Positions 52,403 to 61,863 of a stretch of DNA of 64,000 nucleotides are shown here, one piece after another. The DNA is taken from assembly GCF_004139715.1 (NCBI RefSeq), contig NZ_CP035544.1:1178001-1242000 (forward strand). The letters run 5' to 3'. Source of the DNA: Muriicola soli (GTDB lineage Bacteria; Bacteroidota; Bacteroidia; Flavobacteriales; Flavobacteriaceae). A program made the translations under genes and the position numbers. The notes under the pieces are model-generated. The model saw nothing but the letters and a program-made list of their open reading frames with translations, was not told the origin of the DNA and made no database searches. Every line of letters starts with the position of its first letter. Positions within the stretch are counted from its first letter, which is position 1.

Positions 52403-53392
52403 ATGAAAGTAGCGGTATTTAGCACAAAACCTTATGATCAGGATTATTTTGAAAGGTATACAGAGAACGAAGACCTCAGTTTTACCTATTTTGATTCGTC
52501 CCTAAATCGGGATACGGCCAATCTTGCTTCAGGATTCGGAGTCGTCTGTGTGTTTGTGAATGATACCGTAGATAAAGAAACCATCGATCTGCTTGCCCAA
52601 CACGGGGTAGGGCTCATTGCCTTGCGATGTGCGGGTTATAACAATGTTGACCTGGAAGCCATAAAGGAGAAGAAAATAAAACTGGTTAGGGTTCCTGCTT
52701 ATTCTCCGGAGGCAGTAGCAGAACATGCTGTTGCCCTCATCCTCACTTTAAACCGCAAAACGCATAAGGCATACAACAGGGTGCGGGAAGGAAATTTTTC
52801 GCTCAATAAACTCCTTGGGTTTAATCTACACGGAAAAACTGTGGGCGTTATCGGAACCGGGAAGATAGGAGCCACTTTTTGCGGTATTATTAAAGGTTTT
52901 GGCTGCAAGATCATGGCCTTCGACCTGTATCCGTCAGAAGAACTAAAAAAGCAAGGGGTTCAATACGGGTCCCTGGAGGAAGTGTTTAAGCAATCAGACA
53001 TCATCTCCCTGCATTGTCCGCTGAACCCCGACACAAAACATATTATTAATAAATCTTCTCTTGCCCTGATGAAAGATGGGATCATGATTATTAATACCAG
53101 TAGGGGAGCCTTAATTAATACATCTGACATAATTAATGGTCTTGCAGATAAAAAAGTGGGGTTTTTAGGGATCGACGTTTATGAACAGGAAGAGAACCTC
53201 TTTTTTAAAGATCTTTCGGAAATGATCATCGAAGACGATCTTATTCTCAGACTTATCAGTTATCCAAATGTGCTGATTACCTCTCATCAGGCCTATTTTA
53301 CACGAGAGGCGATGGAAGAGATCACCCAGACAACGATTAATAATATCAAAGAGTACTGTAGCGGAGATTCACTTACCAATGAAGTACTATAA
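52403..53392 (+). CDS. D-2-hydroxyacid dehydrogenase (D-lactate dehydrogenase-like)
   Basis: The 329-aa protein has the NAD loop GVIGTGKIGATFCGIIKGFG near residue 148, the catalytic Arg in LRCAGYNNVDL / TSRGALINT, Glu in DVYEQEENLFF, and His in SHQAYFTREA. It should convert pyruvate and D-lactate or a related pair. It stands 12 bp before the next PD40 lipoprotein gene. Confidence 0.92.
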   Translation: MKVAVFSTKPYDQDYFERYTENEDLSFTYFDSSLNRDTANLASGFGVVCVFVNDTVDKETIDLLAQHGVGLIALRCAGYNNVDLEAIKEKKIKLVRVPAYSPEAVAEHAVALILTLNRKTHKAYNRVREGNFSLNKLLGFNLHGKTVGVIGTGKIGATFCGIIKGFGCKIMAFDLYPSEELKKQGVQYGSLEEVFKQSDIISLHCPLNPDTKHIINKSSLALMKDGIMIINTSRGALINTSDIINGLADKKVGFLGIDVYEQEENLFFKDLSEMIIEDDLILRLISYPNVLITSHQAYFTREAMEEITQTTINNIKEYCSGDSLTNEVL

Positions 53393-53403
53393 AAACATTC
53401 ACA

Positions 53404-54357
53404 ATGAAAAATATCTTCTCAATCATTGCCGTATTATTCCTGATGAATAGTTGCTCAAAGTCGAAAAAGGATTCTGTATCCTACGCTGATCACCCGGTTA
53501 CAAGTCCGGAATTATTTGCTCCCGGGATTATCTCAACTAACCAAAACAACGAATTTGACCTCTGCTTCACTCCCGATGGGAGAACAGTGTATTTTACAAG
53601 GCGCTTCGGGGAAGAAAAACAAAAGATCTATGTTACGCACCTTGAAAGAGGAAAGTGGACTAAGCCTGAAATCGCAACTTTCTCAACAGATCGTGATGAA
53701 ACTCCTTATATCAGTCCTGATGGTAAGACGTTTTATTTTGGTTCCCAGAGGGAGATTCCCGGTAAGCCTAATCTGGGTGGTTTTGATATGAATGTGTGGC
53801 AAATGAATAAGACAGAGGACGGTTGGTCAGACCCTGAACCCTTACCGGAGCCTATCAACCAGGTGCAGCTCGAAGGAGAGAATTGGCCGTCTTCCAACAA
53901 CAATTTCTTTTTTACCAGAGATGGGATCAAACACTACTTTACCACCATGGAACGTGGGTCTAAAGCGATAGATATTTACACGACAGAAAAGTCGGGCTCA
54001 TCCTTCAGCACCCCAGGACGATTAGAGGGACTTTTTGAAAATGACAGTTTATGGAAGTATTCGGCATCGGTCTCTCCTGATGGCAACTATTTGGTTTTTA
54101 ACTCTTACGGGGCTCCGCAGGGAATAGGAGGGGAGGACTTATATGTAAGTAAGAAGACCGCTACGGGTTGGTCCAGTGCCAAAAACATGGGAGATTTAAT
54201 AAACACCCCCGGGGAGGATAGTAGCGGGAGATTCTCACCTGATGGCAAATATTTTTTCTACACTCATGCCGATAACCTGGGCAATTATGAATACAGCGAA
54301 TGGAGCATCTACTATGTGGAAACCGAATATCTCAACCTACCCGATTTGTTTGATTGA
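53404..54357 (+). CDS. PD40 (TolB-like propeller) lipoprotein
   Basis: The 317-aa lipoprotein (MNSC, Cys17) has PD40 repeats: CFTPDGRTVYFTRRF, YISPDGKTFYFGSQ, SVSPDGNYLVFNSY and FSPDGKYFFYTHAD. It resembles the array protein at 10126 in order and length, including a late NMGDLINTPG segment. It is probably an exported binding scaffold. It is 12 bp after the dehydrogenase gene. Confidence 0.85.
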   Translation: MKNIFSIIAVLFLMNSCSKSKKDSVSYADHPVTSPELFAPGIISTNQNNEFDLCFTPDGRTVYFTRRFGEEKQKIYVTHLERGKWTKPEIATFSTDRDETPYISPDGKTFYFGSQREIPGKPNLGGFDMNVWQMNKTEDGWSDPEPLPEPINQVQLEGENWPSSNNNFFFTRDGIKHYFTTMERGSKAIDIYTTEKSGSSFSTPGRLEGLFENDSLWKYSASVSPDGNYLVFNSYGAPQGIGGEDLYVSKKTATGWSSAKNMGDLINTPGEDSSGRFSPDGKYFFYTHADNLGNYEYSEWSIYYVETEYLNLPDLFD

Positions 54358-54411
54358 TCATTTGGTACTAACTGATACATAAAGCTTGTACCCCAAATAA
54401 CTTTAGTAAAT

Positions 54412-55128
54412 ATGAAATACGTCTTCTATAGTATCGTTTTAATTTTAGTGTTTGCAAATTCTACGGGCTATTCCCAAGGAGAGAATGCTGAAACCGGATA
54501 TACCTTTAGATCAGGAGATCCCAATGGGATAGGGAAGTGGTATATGGGTCGTGAGATTGCCTATGTTATGGGCTATCAGGGCATTAACTGGCTGGAGCGA
54601 CCGGAACGCGAGAAAGAAGAACAGACAAGCCTTTTACTTGAAAATATGGATATAAAACCTGACGATCGCATTGCCGATATCGGAGCAGGATCTGGGTATC
54701 ACGTTTTCAAAATGGCACCAATGGCAAAGAACGGAATAGTATATGCTGTTGACATTCAGGATGGCATGCTCACTGCGCTCAGGGCTAGAAAAAAAAAGGA
54801 ACAAGCAATAAATGTTGAAGTCATTAAAGGCAGTGAACAAAGTATCAAATTAGCAGAAAATTCTGTAGACAAGGTGTTGATGGTGGATGTATATCACGAG
54901 TTTTCCTATCCGAGGGAAATGATGGCTTCCGTTGTAAAAGCCCTCAGGGACAAAGGTAAATTATTCCTTATCGAATACAGGGGAGAAGACCGGACTGTGC
55001 CTATTAAAAAAGTGCATAAAATGACAGTAAAACAAGCTGTAAAAGAATTGGAGGCTGCCGGAATGAAGTTAGAAAAGAACATAAATAATCTACCCTGGCA
55101 ACACTGTATGATTTTTATTAAAAAGTGA
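54412..55128 (+). CDS. Class I SAM-dependent methyltransferase with signal peptide
   Basis: The 238-aa protein has a signal peptide (1-22, ending YSQ) and a Rossmann methyltransferase core: IADIGAGSGYHVFKMAPMA (motif I), VYAVDIQDGML (motif II) and VLMVDVYHEFSYPREMM (motif III/IV). SAM is not normally available outside the cytoplasm, so the export signal is odd, although this form recurs in Bacteroidota. The 3' end overlaps the convergent outer-membrane gene by 11 bp. Confidence 0.87.
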   Translation: MKYVFYSIVLILVFANSTGYSQGENAETGYTFRSGDPNGIGKWYMGREIAYVMGYQGINWLERPEREKEEQTSLLLENMDIKPDDRIADIGAGSGYHVFKMAPMAKNGIVYAVDIQDGMLTALRARKKKEQAINVEVIKGSEQSIKLAENSVDKVLMVDVYHEFSYPREMMASVVKALRDKGKLFLIEYRGEDRTVPIKKVHKMTVKQAVKELEAAGMKLEKNINNLPWQHCMIFIKK

Positions 55129-55657
55129 TATTTACAAAAGGGATCACGGCACTGGTATAGACTGTTTTATCCGAATCATAGAGCAGATTTACCTTTGCGC
55201 CGATAGAAATATTGCTAGTTACATTCAAGCCGGCCCCTACAAATAAGGCGGTATCCCAATATTTATCTGTGATATTTTCAACCAGGTTTTCGGTTTTGGT
55301 AGACACCCTTAATTCGGTCAACTCAAGCAGGGTAGTCAACATAGGAGTTGGCGTGTACTGGGTAATAATGTTAAACCCGTAAGTTGTAGTGTTTTGTACA
55401 TCCTTAATCCCCGCATAACTTGCTTGCAGTCCGCCACCCAGACTTATTTTGTTGCTTACATCATAGATGAGGTTTGGAGCGACGAAAATATTCGTTCCAC
55501 CAACAAAGTTGAGGCCAAAACCACAACCAAACTTTAAGCGTTTGTCAATGACATCCGCACTGTCTTTAACCATAACCGTAGTGGCCTGTGAATAGGAGGC
55601 TGAGAATACGCATATTGCACAAAGAACGAGTGCGTTTTTTAGAATTGATTTTTTCAT
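55118..55657 (-). CDS. Outer-membrane beta-barrel-like protein
   Basis: The 179-aa protein has a signal peptide (1-25, SYSQA) and about eight amphipathic strands (FGCGFGLNFVGGTNIFVAPN, KISLGGGLQASYAG, YDSDKTVYTSAVIPFVNITF with a C-terminal Phe), the pattern of a small barrel. Substrate or function unknown. It overlaps the methyltransferase gene end by 11 bp in convergent orientation. Confidence 0.75.
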   Translation of the reverse strand: MKKSILKNALVLCAICVFSASYSQATTVMVKDSADVIDKRLKFGCGFGLNFVGGTNIFVAPNLIYDVSNKISLGGGLQASYAGIKDVQNTTTYGFNIITQYTPTPMLTTLLELTELRVSTKTENLVENITDKYWDTALFVGAGLNVTSNISIGAKVNLLYDSDKTVYTSAVIPFVNITF

Positions 55658-55853
55658 GGGTTGGTATTTGCGATTATATAATCTTAAAGGAATAGGATTT
55701 CGGACTTAAGGTATTACTTTTTTAAGATGATTGAAAATAGTGGACTTGTAAAAGAGAAATTCTCCTGAGTGCACAAGGGACAAGTACAAAAAATACTACA
55801 GCAGGCATTTCCGACTCAATTTTGTAATTTTCAATCACAATATGTAACCTGCA

Positions 55854-56345
55854 ATGAAATTTACGGGATTAGAACCCAGACTGCCAAGTGCAACTAGGAA
55901 AAGGCTCATTGGCCAGCAGCAATCCATGAGTATAAAACATGACAAGACGGCTGATTTGTTTAAAAGCTTTATGCCGAAAAGAGGTGAAATTGAAAATACC
56001 ATATCAGAAAATGTATTTTCCATTAACATTTACAAACAAGACTATTTTACAGCTTTTGACCCAAACAGCGTATTTGAAAAATGGGCAGCAGTAGAAGTTT
56101 CATCATTTGCGGAGGTGCCTTATGGGATGAATAAAATAGTTATACCCGCCGGTTTATATGCCATCTTCGATTACAAAGGTCATCCAGGGGATAAAGCCAT
56201 CTTTCAGTTTATTTTCGGCAGTTGGTTGCCTGGTTCTGAATATCACCTGGACCATAGGCCACATTTTGAAATCCTGGGAGAAAGGTATAAAAATAACGAT
56301 CCCAATTCTGAGGAGGAGATCTGGATTCCGATAAGACCGAAATAA
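55854..56345 (+). CDS. GyrI-like (AraC effector-binding) domain protein
   Basis: The 163-aa protein is a stand-alone GyrI-like small-molecule-binding domain: EPRLPSATRKRLIGQQQSMS, FKSFMPKRGEIEN, VPAGLYAIFDYKGHP-type VIPAGLYAIFDYKGHPGD, and the closing HFEILGERYKNND plus EEIWIPI. It may bind hydrophobic cations or drugs or modulate a partner; there is no DNA-binding part. Cytoplasmic. Confidence 0.87.
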   Translation: MKFTGLEPRLPSATRKRLIGQQQSMSIKHDKTADLFKSFMPKRGEIENTISENVFSINIYKQDYFTAFDPNSVFEKWAAVEVSSFAEVPYGMNKIVIPAGLYAIFDYKGHPGDKAIFQFIFGSWLPGSEYHLDHRPHFEILGERYKNNDPNSEEEIWIPIRPK

Positions 56346-56539
56346 GATTACGGTAAGACGAATATCAAAGTATGGGTAATCCGGAAAGGATCATTAAACG
56401 CTTCCATTTCTATAATTATCCCCAAAAAGCTTTTGATAATCGGGTAAAAGTCCTAAATTTAAATAATAGAACATTGATAATGAGATAGATAATCAACAAT
56501 GGTCTGATATTAAATTCATCACAATCAAAAAAATAACAA

Positions 56540-56830
56540 ATGATTTCACTAGACAAAAGATTGGGCTTTATCCTTTTGGGAGCAGCTTCAGTATTATTGA
56601 TTCCCCTTATTGCAATGCAATTCACCTCAGAGGTGAACTGGACCACCGGTGATTTCCTCGTGGCTGGGATATTATTGCTAAGCACTGCATTTATTTGCGA
56701 ACTCACATGGCGAAAATTGCGGGACAGCGCATACCGGACATGGATCCTCTTAGGTATTTTCATTCTATTTTTGTTGATTTGGGCCGAGTTGGCCGTAGGG
56801 ATCTTTGGCACGGCATTGGCCGGTAGTTAA
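56540..56830 (+). CDS. Small membrane protein of unknown function
   Basis: The 96-aa protein has three predicted helices (about 8-26, 38-54, 69-92) and a conserved-looking TSEVNWTTGDFLVAG segment between the first two, a pattern found in small uncharacterised flavobacterial membrane proteins. It stands alone. Confidence 0.65.
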   Translation: MISLDKRLGFILLGAASVLLIPLIAMQFTSEVNWTTGDFLVAGILLLSTAFICELTWRKLRDSAYRTWILLGIFILFLLIWAELAVGIFGTALAGS

Positions 56831-56911
56831 ACAGTTTCATTTTTACTTTACGATTATCGGTACTTCATCATTCTTCATTACCTTATTCCTTTATTCAGGA
56901 AAGTCGTAATA

Positions 56912-58012
56912 ATGAATTTATATAAATTATACTTTGGAATTCTTCTGTTATTTCTGCAAACGGGATTTGCTCAGGTACCATTACAGGAAATCGTTTTTGA
57001 TGAAATGGGGCAACAATCGGTAGATGGTGTTTTTACCTATGAGGGTGAACCCTATACTGGAAAGGCCATTGTAAACCATAAGAATGGTCTTATCAAAACC
57101 CTGCGGGAGTTTGAGGACGGGAAATACCAGGGCGTTTGGAAAGAATGGTATCCGAACGGCGGATTAAAGTTCATCAGGAATTACGAAGAGGGAAAAAGCA
57201 CTGGTCACTGGATTACATATAAGCAAAATGGTGAAATAGAAGACGAAGGAGACTCCAAACATTTATTTTATCGACCCTTTTTTGGAGATAAAGATTCAAT
57301 AGATGGATATGAAGAGACATCGCCTTCTTTTACCGCTGATGGGAAAACCATGGTGCTGGCCCGATATAAAGAATGGGAACGTAAAGTTCCATTTATTGCT
57401 CAGCAAAAAGACGGGCATTGGCATAAAGAACAACTGCCCTTTGTTGATACCCTCTATAATTTGGCAATAAATCCCAGCGGAAACAGAATCATTTATAAAG
57501 TTTATGACCGGCTCAATGGGAAGGAAATCTCCAGGGTTTTTACGGTTGATAAAATTAGCAACCAATGGGGTGCCCCGACGGAAGTTCGAAGTTTGTATAA
57601 TCTTAATGCAGGGTATTTTCACATCACCCCGGACAATACCCTGTATTTCTTTGCCCGCAGTCCAAAAACCGGGATTTTTGTGGCAAAACCAAGAAGAAAA
57701 AATAAGTATTCCCGCCCGAAATGGTTGGGCGATGAGGTGTCTTTACCTGATAGCGACAGTTTTGATGTACTTGTACATCCCGATAAAAATAAATTAATTG
57801 TATCTCAGTACTACGATGAAAGCAAGTACCCTGAGAGGGGAAAAGTAGGTTTATATTATTACGAAAAAGAAGCCAATGCCTGGATGAGAAAGAAAAGATT
57901 GCCACTCGGCTATGGCTGGGCTCCTACTATCACCACTGACGGTAAATTTGTTTTTGTTAGAAAAGGAGGTATTCAATTCCTTCCATTAGAAGAATTGGAG
58001 ATAGATTGGTAG
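56912..58012 (+). CDS. Secreted MORN-repeat and propeller-like protein
   Basis: The 366-aa protein has a signal peptide (1-20, GFAQ). Residues 20-115 hold MORN-type repeats (VFTYEGEPYTGKAIVNHKNG, KEWYPNGGLKFIRNYEEGKS). The remainder is a PD40-like propeller: PSFTADGKTMVLARYKEW, LAINPSGNRIIYKV and PTITTDGKFVFVRKGG. Fusion of MORN and PD40 parts in one exported protein is uncommon. The propeller resembles 10126 and 53404 only in type. Confidence 0.75.
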   Translation: MNLYKLYFGILLLFLQTGFAQVPLQEIVFDEMGQQSVDGVFTYEGEPYTGKAIVNHKNGLIKTLREFEDGKYQGVWKEWYPNGGLKFIRNYEEGKSTGHWITYKQNGEIEDEGDSKHLFYRPFFGDKDSIDGYEETSPSFTADGKTMVLARYKEWERKVPFIAQQKDGHWHKEQLPFVDTLYNLAINPSGNRIIYKVYDRLNGKEISRVFTVDKISNQWGAPTEVRSLYNLNAGYFHITPDNTLYFFARSPKTGIFVAKPRRKNKYSRPKWLGDEVSLPDSDSFDVLVHPDKNKLIVSQYYDESKYPERGKVGLYYYEKEANAWMRKKRLPLGYGWAPTITTDGKFVFVRKGGIQFLPLEELEIDW

Positions 58013-58103
58013 ATGTTTTTGCGTGATCAACTTTTTAAACCCTATCCAACTCTAGCTATACTCTAAAATACTATTGCTTTTCGGGAATTAACTTTTTAGC
58101 ACG

Positions 58104-58111
58104 TACTTTTG
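58104..58111 (+). promoter_or_regulatory. -7 element TACTTTTG, start codon within 5 bp
   Basis: TACTTTTG matches TAnnTTTG and lies only 5 bp before the ATG at 58116, with TTTT about 22 bp upstream. Transcription would begin at or next to the start codon, so the mRNA may be leaderless. Confidence 0.45.
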
Positions 58112-58115
58112 CTCT

Positions 58116-58871
58116 ATGGAGGAATGGTACCATTATGTCTTGTTGGTGGGAGTAGGTTTTGTAGTAGGCTTTATCAACACCATTGCAGGCGGTGCTTCCC
58201 TTATCTCGCTTCCCGTACTCATTTTTCTCGGCTTACCTCCTGCAGTAGCTAATGGTACAAACAGAGTGGCCATTGCCTTCCAGACCGCTATTGGCGTTGC
58301 CGGATTTAAAAGCAAAGGGGTATCTACCTTCCCCTTTAATGTTTATCTCGGCCTTGCCGCTTTAGTTGGATCTATTTTGGGAGCTTCTATTGCGGTAGAT
58401 ATCAAGGGTGAGACCTTTAACCGCATTCTGGCCATAATTATGGTGGTCGTAGTGCTGATCATCGTATTTAAACCCAAGATTAATCTTGAAAACATGCAAG
58501 AAAGGCTTACGGGGAAACACCTCTGGTTGGGGATGCTCGCATTTTTCTTTATCGGCATATACGGGGGTTTTATAAATGCTGGAATAGGGTTTGTGATCCT
58601 ATTATTTCTTCATTATTTTCACCGAATGAGCCTGGTTCGTGCCAATGCAACCAAGGTAGCTGTAGTTTGTATTTACACCCTGGCTGCCCTGGCAGTATTT
58701 ATCCTAAACGATAAGGTGATCTGGAAAGTAGGCTTAGTACTGGCCCTGGGCAATGGAATCGGAGCCTGGTTTTCTAGTCGGGTTTCGGTAAGGAAAGGGG
58801 ACGGATTTATCAAGACATTTTTAGTGATAATGGTCATATTAATGGCGATTAAATTATGGTTTTTTACCTAA
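58116..58871 (+). CDS. TSUP (TauE/SafE) family sulfite/organosulfur permease
   Basis: The 251-aa protein has about eight membrane helices and the TSUP repeats: GFINTIAGGASLISLPVLIF at the first helix and GFINAGIGFVILLFLHYFH at the fifth, each with the Gly-rich break. Members export sulfite, sulfoacetate or similar. It forms a run with the nitroreductase (4 bp) and DegT aminotransferase (10 bp) genes. Confidence 0.92.
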   Translation: MEEWYHYVLLVGVGFVVGFINTIAGGASLISLPVLIFLGLPPAVANGTNRVAIAFQTAIGVAGFKSKGVSTFPFNVYLGLAALVGSILGASIAVDIKGETFNRILAIIMVVVVLIIVFKPKINLENMQERLTGKHLWLGMLAFFFIGIYGGFINAGIGFVILLFLHYFHRMSLVRANATKVAVVCIYTLAALAVFILNDKVIWKVGLVLALGNGIGAWFSSRVSVRKGDGFIKTFLVIMVILMAIKLWFFT

Positions 58872-58875
58872 GACA

Positions 58876-59511
58876 ATGGGAGATAGTATAGAACGATTAG
58901 AATGGCGCTACGCCGTGAAGAAATTTGATACCGAAGAAACACTCACTGAAGAGCAGGTTGATAGGCTAATCCGCGCCTTTAATTTAACGGCCACATCTTA
59001 TGGCCTGCAGCCGATCCGCCTGGTAGTGCTTCAGAATAAGGATATTCAGGAATCTCTGATTCCCCACACGTACGGGCAGAAGCAGGTTGCTCAGGCTTCC
59101 CATGTTCTGGTAATCTGTATTGAAACCTTGATAGACAAGGAATATATCACTCAATATTTTGAGCGTGTTAAAACGATTCGGGGAACAAGTGATCAGATCC
59201 TTTCTCCTTTCAAAAACGAATTGGTAAATAATTTCGAGGTAAAACACACTGAGGAGATCAGGCAGTGGGCTACAAATCAGGCTTATCTCGCTATGGGCAA
59301 CTTATTAACCGTCTGTGCCATGGAAAAAATAGACGCTTGTCCCATGGAAGGCTTTGTCCCTTCAGCTTATGACAAAGCATTGGATCTGCAATCCCGTCAT
59401 CTGTCCTCAGTATTGGTATTGCCGGTAGGAAAGAGGGCAAAAGATGATATGTTTTCAGCCATGAAGAAGGTGCGACGCGACCTCAGGGAATCTATCATTC
59501 TAATTAAATAA
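58876..59511 (+). CDS. NAD(P)H-dependent nitroreductase-family oxidoreductase
   Basis: The 211-aa protein has the FMN-dependent nitroreductase fold: LEWRYAVKKFDTEETLTEEQ at the start, ATSYGLQPIRLVVLQN, and MEKIDACPMEGFVPSAY near the end, the NfsB-like FMN loop. It reduces nitro or quinone compounds as a dimer. It starts 4 bp after the permease gene and is followed after 10 bp by the aminotransferase gene. Confidence 0.92.
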   Translation: MGDSIERLEWRYAVKKFDTEETLTEEQVDRLIRAFNLTATSYGLQPIRLVVLQNKDIQESLIPHTYGQKQVAQASHVLVICIETLIDKEYITQYFERVKTIRGTSDQILSPFKNELVNNFEVKHTEEIRQWATNQAYLAMGNLLTVCAMEKIDACPMEGFVPSAYDKALDLQSRHLSSVLVLPVGKRAKDDMFSAMKKVRRDLRESIILIK

Positions 59512-59521
59512 TTAGTGAACT

Positions 59522-60724
59522 ATGCCGGGATTTGAAATGTTTGGTGCCCTGGAAAGGGCTGAAGTTCAGGAGGTATTAGACTCAGGTGTTCTCATGCGTT
59601 ACGGTTTTGACGGGATGCGAAACAACTGTTGGAAAGCCAGAGAACTAGAGGAGGCCATGGCCGCGCGAATGCAGACCAAATTTGCCCATACAGTCAGTAG
59701 TGGCACCGCCGCTCTTACAGTAGCTATGGCTAGCGCCGGTATTGGCGTAGGGGATGAGGTAATCATCCCTACCTTTACTTTTGTCGCGAGTTTTGAGGCT
59801 GTACTTGCCCTGGGAGCCATTCCTGTCCTGGCTGATATTGACGATACCTTATGCCTGAATCCTCAGACAGTGGAAAAACAAATCACCGATAAGACCAAAG
59901 CAATAATGCCGGTTCATATGTGCGGTTCTATGGCCGATCTCAAACCTTTGAAAATGCTTTGCGATAAGCATAAGCTTATTTTAATTGAAGACGCATGCCA
60001 GGCCATAGGAGGGAGTTATGACGGGAAACCCCTTGGGAGTTACGGAGATTTGGGCTGTTTTTCTTTCGACTATGTTAAAACCATTACTTGTGGCGAAGGA
60101 GGAGGGATCATTACAGACAACCACAGCTATTACAAGAACGCCGATCATTATTCTGATCACGGTCATGATCATGTTGGAAAAGACAGGGGTGCAGAATCCC
60201 ATCCCTTTTTGGGCTACAACTACAGGATTTCCGAGTTAAACGCTGCGGTTGGTGTTGCACAAATAAAACGCCTTGACGATTTTTTAAAAGTACAACAGAA
60301 AAATTATAGTCTCTTGGAGGCCTCATTGGCCGATATAGAAGGGATCACCTTTAGGAAAGTCCCGGAAACCGGAGTTCAAAACTATTCCTTTCTTAACTTT
60401 TTCCTGCCTTCAGAGGATTTAGCCAGGAGAGCGCACAAGGCACTTCTCACAGCAGGTGTTGACGCCTGTTTTTACTGGTATGACAACAACTGGCACTACT
60501 ACAGAAAATGGGAGCATCTCACGGGACCTAAGAGCCTTGGACCGCTGAGTGATCAAGTAACTCAGCGAATATCCGAGCAAACTCGGTCAGGATTCTCAGC
60601 ATCCGATCATTGGATGGGAAGGACGATCTCTTGTTTGGTTAAATTAAGCTGGAGTAGAGAAGAAGTCAATCGAAGAGCATCTTTGATGCAAAAAGTTCTC
60701 AGGGAAATTCTCATAAAAGTCTAG
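59522..60724 (+). CDS. DegT/DnrJ/EryC1/StrS aminotransferase
   Basis: The 400-aa PLP enzyme has the SSGTAALTVAMASAGIGVGD phosphate-binding region, an EDACQAIGGSYDGKPLGSYG segment, and the PLP lysine in SFDYVKTITCGEGG. The family transfers amino groups to keto-sugars in cell-surface glycans or antibiotics. No other sugar genes are adjacent, so its pathway is unclear. The 3' end overlaps the reverse ribBA gene by 4 bp. Confidence 0.92.
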   Translation: MPGFEMFGALERAEVQEVLDSGVLMRYGFDGMRNNCWKARELEEAMAARMQTKFAHTVSSGTAALTVAMASAGIGVGDEVIIPTFTFVASFEAVLALGAIPVLADIDDTLCLNPQTVEKQITDKTKAIMPVHMCGSMADLKPLKMLCDKHKLILIEDACQAIGGSYDGKPLGSYGDLGCFSFDYVKTITCGEGGGIITDNHSYYKNADHYSDHGHDHVGKDRGAESHPFLGYNYRISELNAAVGVAQIKRLDDFLKVQQKNYSLLEASLADIEGITFRKVPETGVQNYSFLNFFLPSEDLARRAHKALLTAGVDACFYWYDNNWHYYRKWEHLTGPKSLGPLSDQVTQRISEQTRSGFSASDHWMGRTISCLVKLSWSREEVNRRASLMQKVLREILIKV

Positions 60725-61863
60725 TAGGCAACGTATTCAAGTATTTCCAGGCCGTAGCCCACAATTCCCACGCGTTTTGTCTTCCCGCTGTTGGTAAGGA
60801 CCTTCATCTTGCTGATATTCAGGTCGTGAAGAATTTGAGCTCCAATACCAAAATCCTTGGTATCCATATCTATTCCAGGGGCTTTCATAATCCCTTTCTC
60901 CTGGTTTTCTTTGAGCCCGCGGAGTCGGTTCAACAAATTCAGCGATTCACTGGTCTGATTGATAAAAACGATGGCTCCCGTACCTTCATTGTTAATGGCT
61001 TGGAACATATCGTCGAGTTTCTTTTCGGCATTGTTAGTGAGTGTCCCGAGGATATCGTTATTGACCAAGGTAGAATTGATTCGAGTTAAGACCGCATCAT
61101 TGCGTTTCCAAAAGCCTTTAGTTAAAGCAATATGCACTTGCTCATTGGTGGTTTGCTGGTAGGCGTGAAGTGTAAAATGTCCGAATCGGGTTTCCACTTC
61201 AAAGCACTCTTTCTTCTGGATAAGACTGTCGTGCTGCATTCGATAAGCAATGAGGTCTTCTATGGATATCAATTTCAGATCAAACTTTTTTGCCACTTCC
61301 GATAGATGAGGCAGGCGTGCCATAGTCCCGTCCTCATTTAGAATTTCCACTAAAATCCCGGCAGGTTGAAAGCCCGCCAGTCTTGCGAGGTCTACTGCGG
61401 CCTCTGTATGCCCTGTTCTCCTTAATACGCCGCCGTTCTTTGCCCTTAAAGGGAATATATGTCCCGGTCTCCCCAGGTGATGCGGCTTCGTTTCAGGATC
61501 TACCAGAGCCTTGATGGTCTTTGCTCTGTCGTGAACGGAAATCCCGGTGGTACATCCATGCCCGATCAGATCAACAGAAACGGTAAACTGAGTATGGTGA
61601 AGTACTGTATTATTTTGCACCATCATATCGAGGTCGAGCTCTTCGCATCTCGACTCAGTCAAGGGAGTGCAGATCAATCCCCGACCATGCATGGCCATAA
61701 AGTTGATCATTTCCGGACTCACCTTTTCAGCGGCTGCAATAAAATCGCCCTCATTTTCCCTGTTCTCATCATCAACCACGATAACTACCTTGCCATTGCG
61801 AATGTCTTCAATGGCTTCCTCAATTGTATTCAGGCGTATTTCTTTTACTTTGCTCACCATCAT
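60721..61863 (-). CDS. ribBA: 3,4-dihydroxy-2-butanone-4-phosphate synthase with degenerate GTP cyclohydrolase II domain
   Basis: The 380-aa protein has an intact DHBP synthase domain (1-205): [35 protein letters not shown] and [17 protein letters not shown]. The GTP cyclohydrolase II domain (210-380) keeps the fold and [12 protein letters not shown], but the zinc cysteines of the C..(x)CDC motif are missing ([17 protein letters not shown] at that place). Only the first riboflavin step on this arm is expected; the cyclohydrolase must be elsewhere. Its start codon overlaps the end of the LptF/G gene (ATGA-type), so the two are translationally coupled. Confidence 0.92.
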   Translation of the reverse strand: MMVSKVKEIRLNTIEEAIEDIRNGKVVIVVDDENRENEGDFIAAAEKVSPEMINFMAMHGRGLICTPLTESRCEELDLDMMVQNNTVLHHTQFTVSVDLIGHGCTTGISVHDRAKTIKALVDPETKPHHLGRPGHIFPLRAKNGGVLRRTGHTEAAVDLARLAGFQPAGILVEILNEDGTMARLPHLSEVAKKFDLKLISIEDLIAYRMQHDSLIQKKECFEVETRFGHFTLHAYQQTTNEQVHIALTKGFWKRNDAVLTRINSTLVNNDILGTLTNNAEKKLDDMFQAINNEGTGAIVFINQTSESLNLLNRLRGLKENQEKGIMKAPGIDMDTKDFGIGAQILHDLNISKMKVLTNSGKTKRVGIVGYGLEILEYVAY

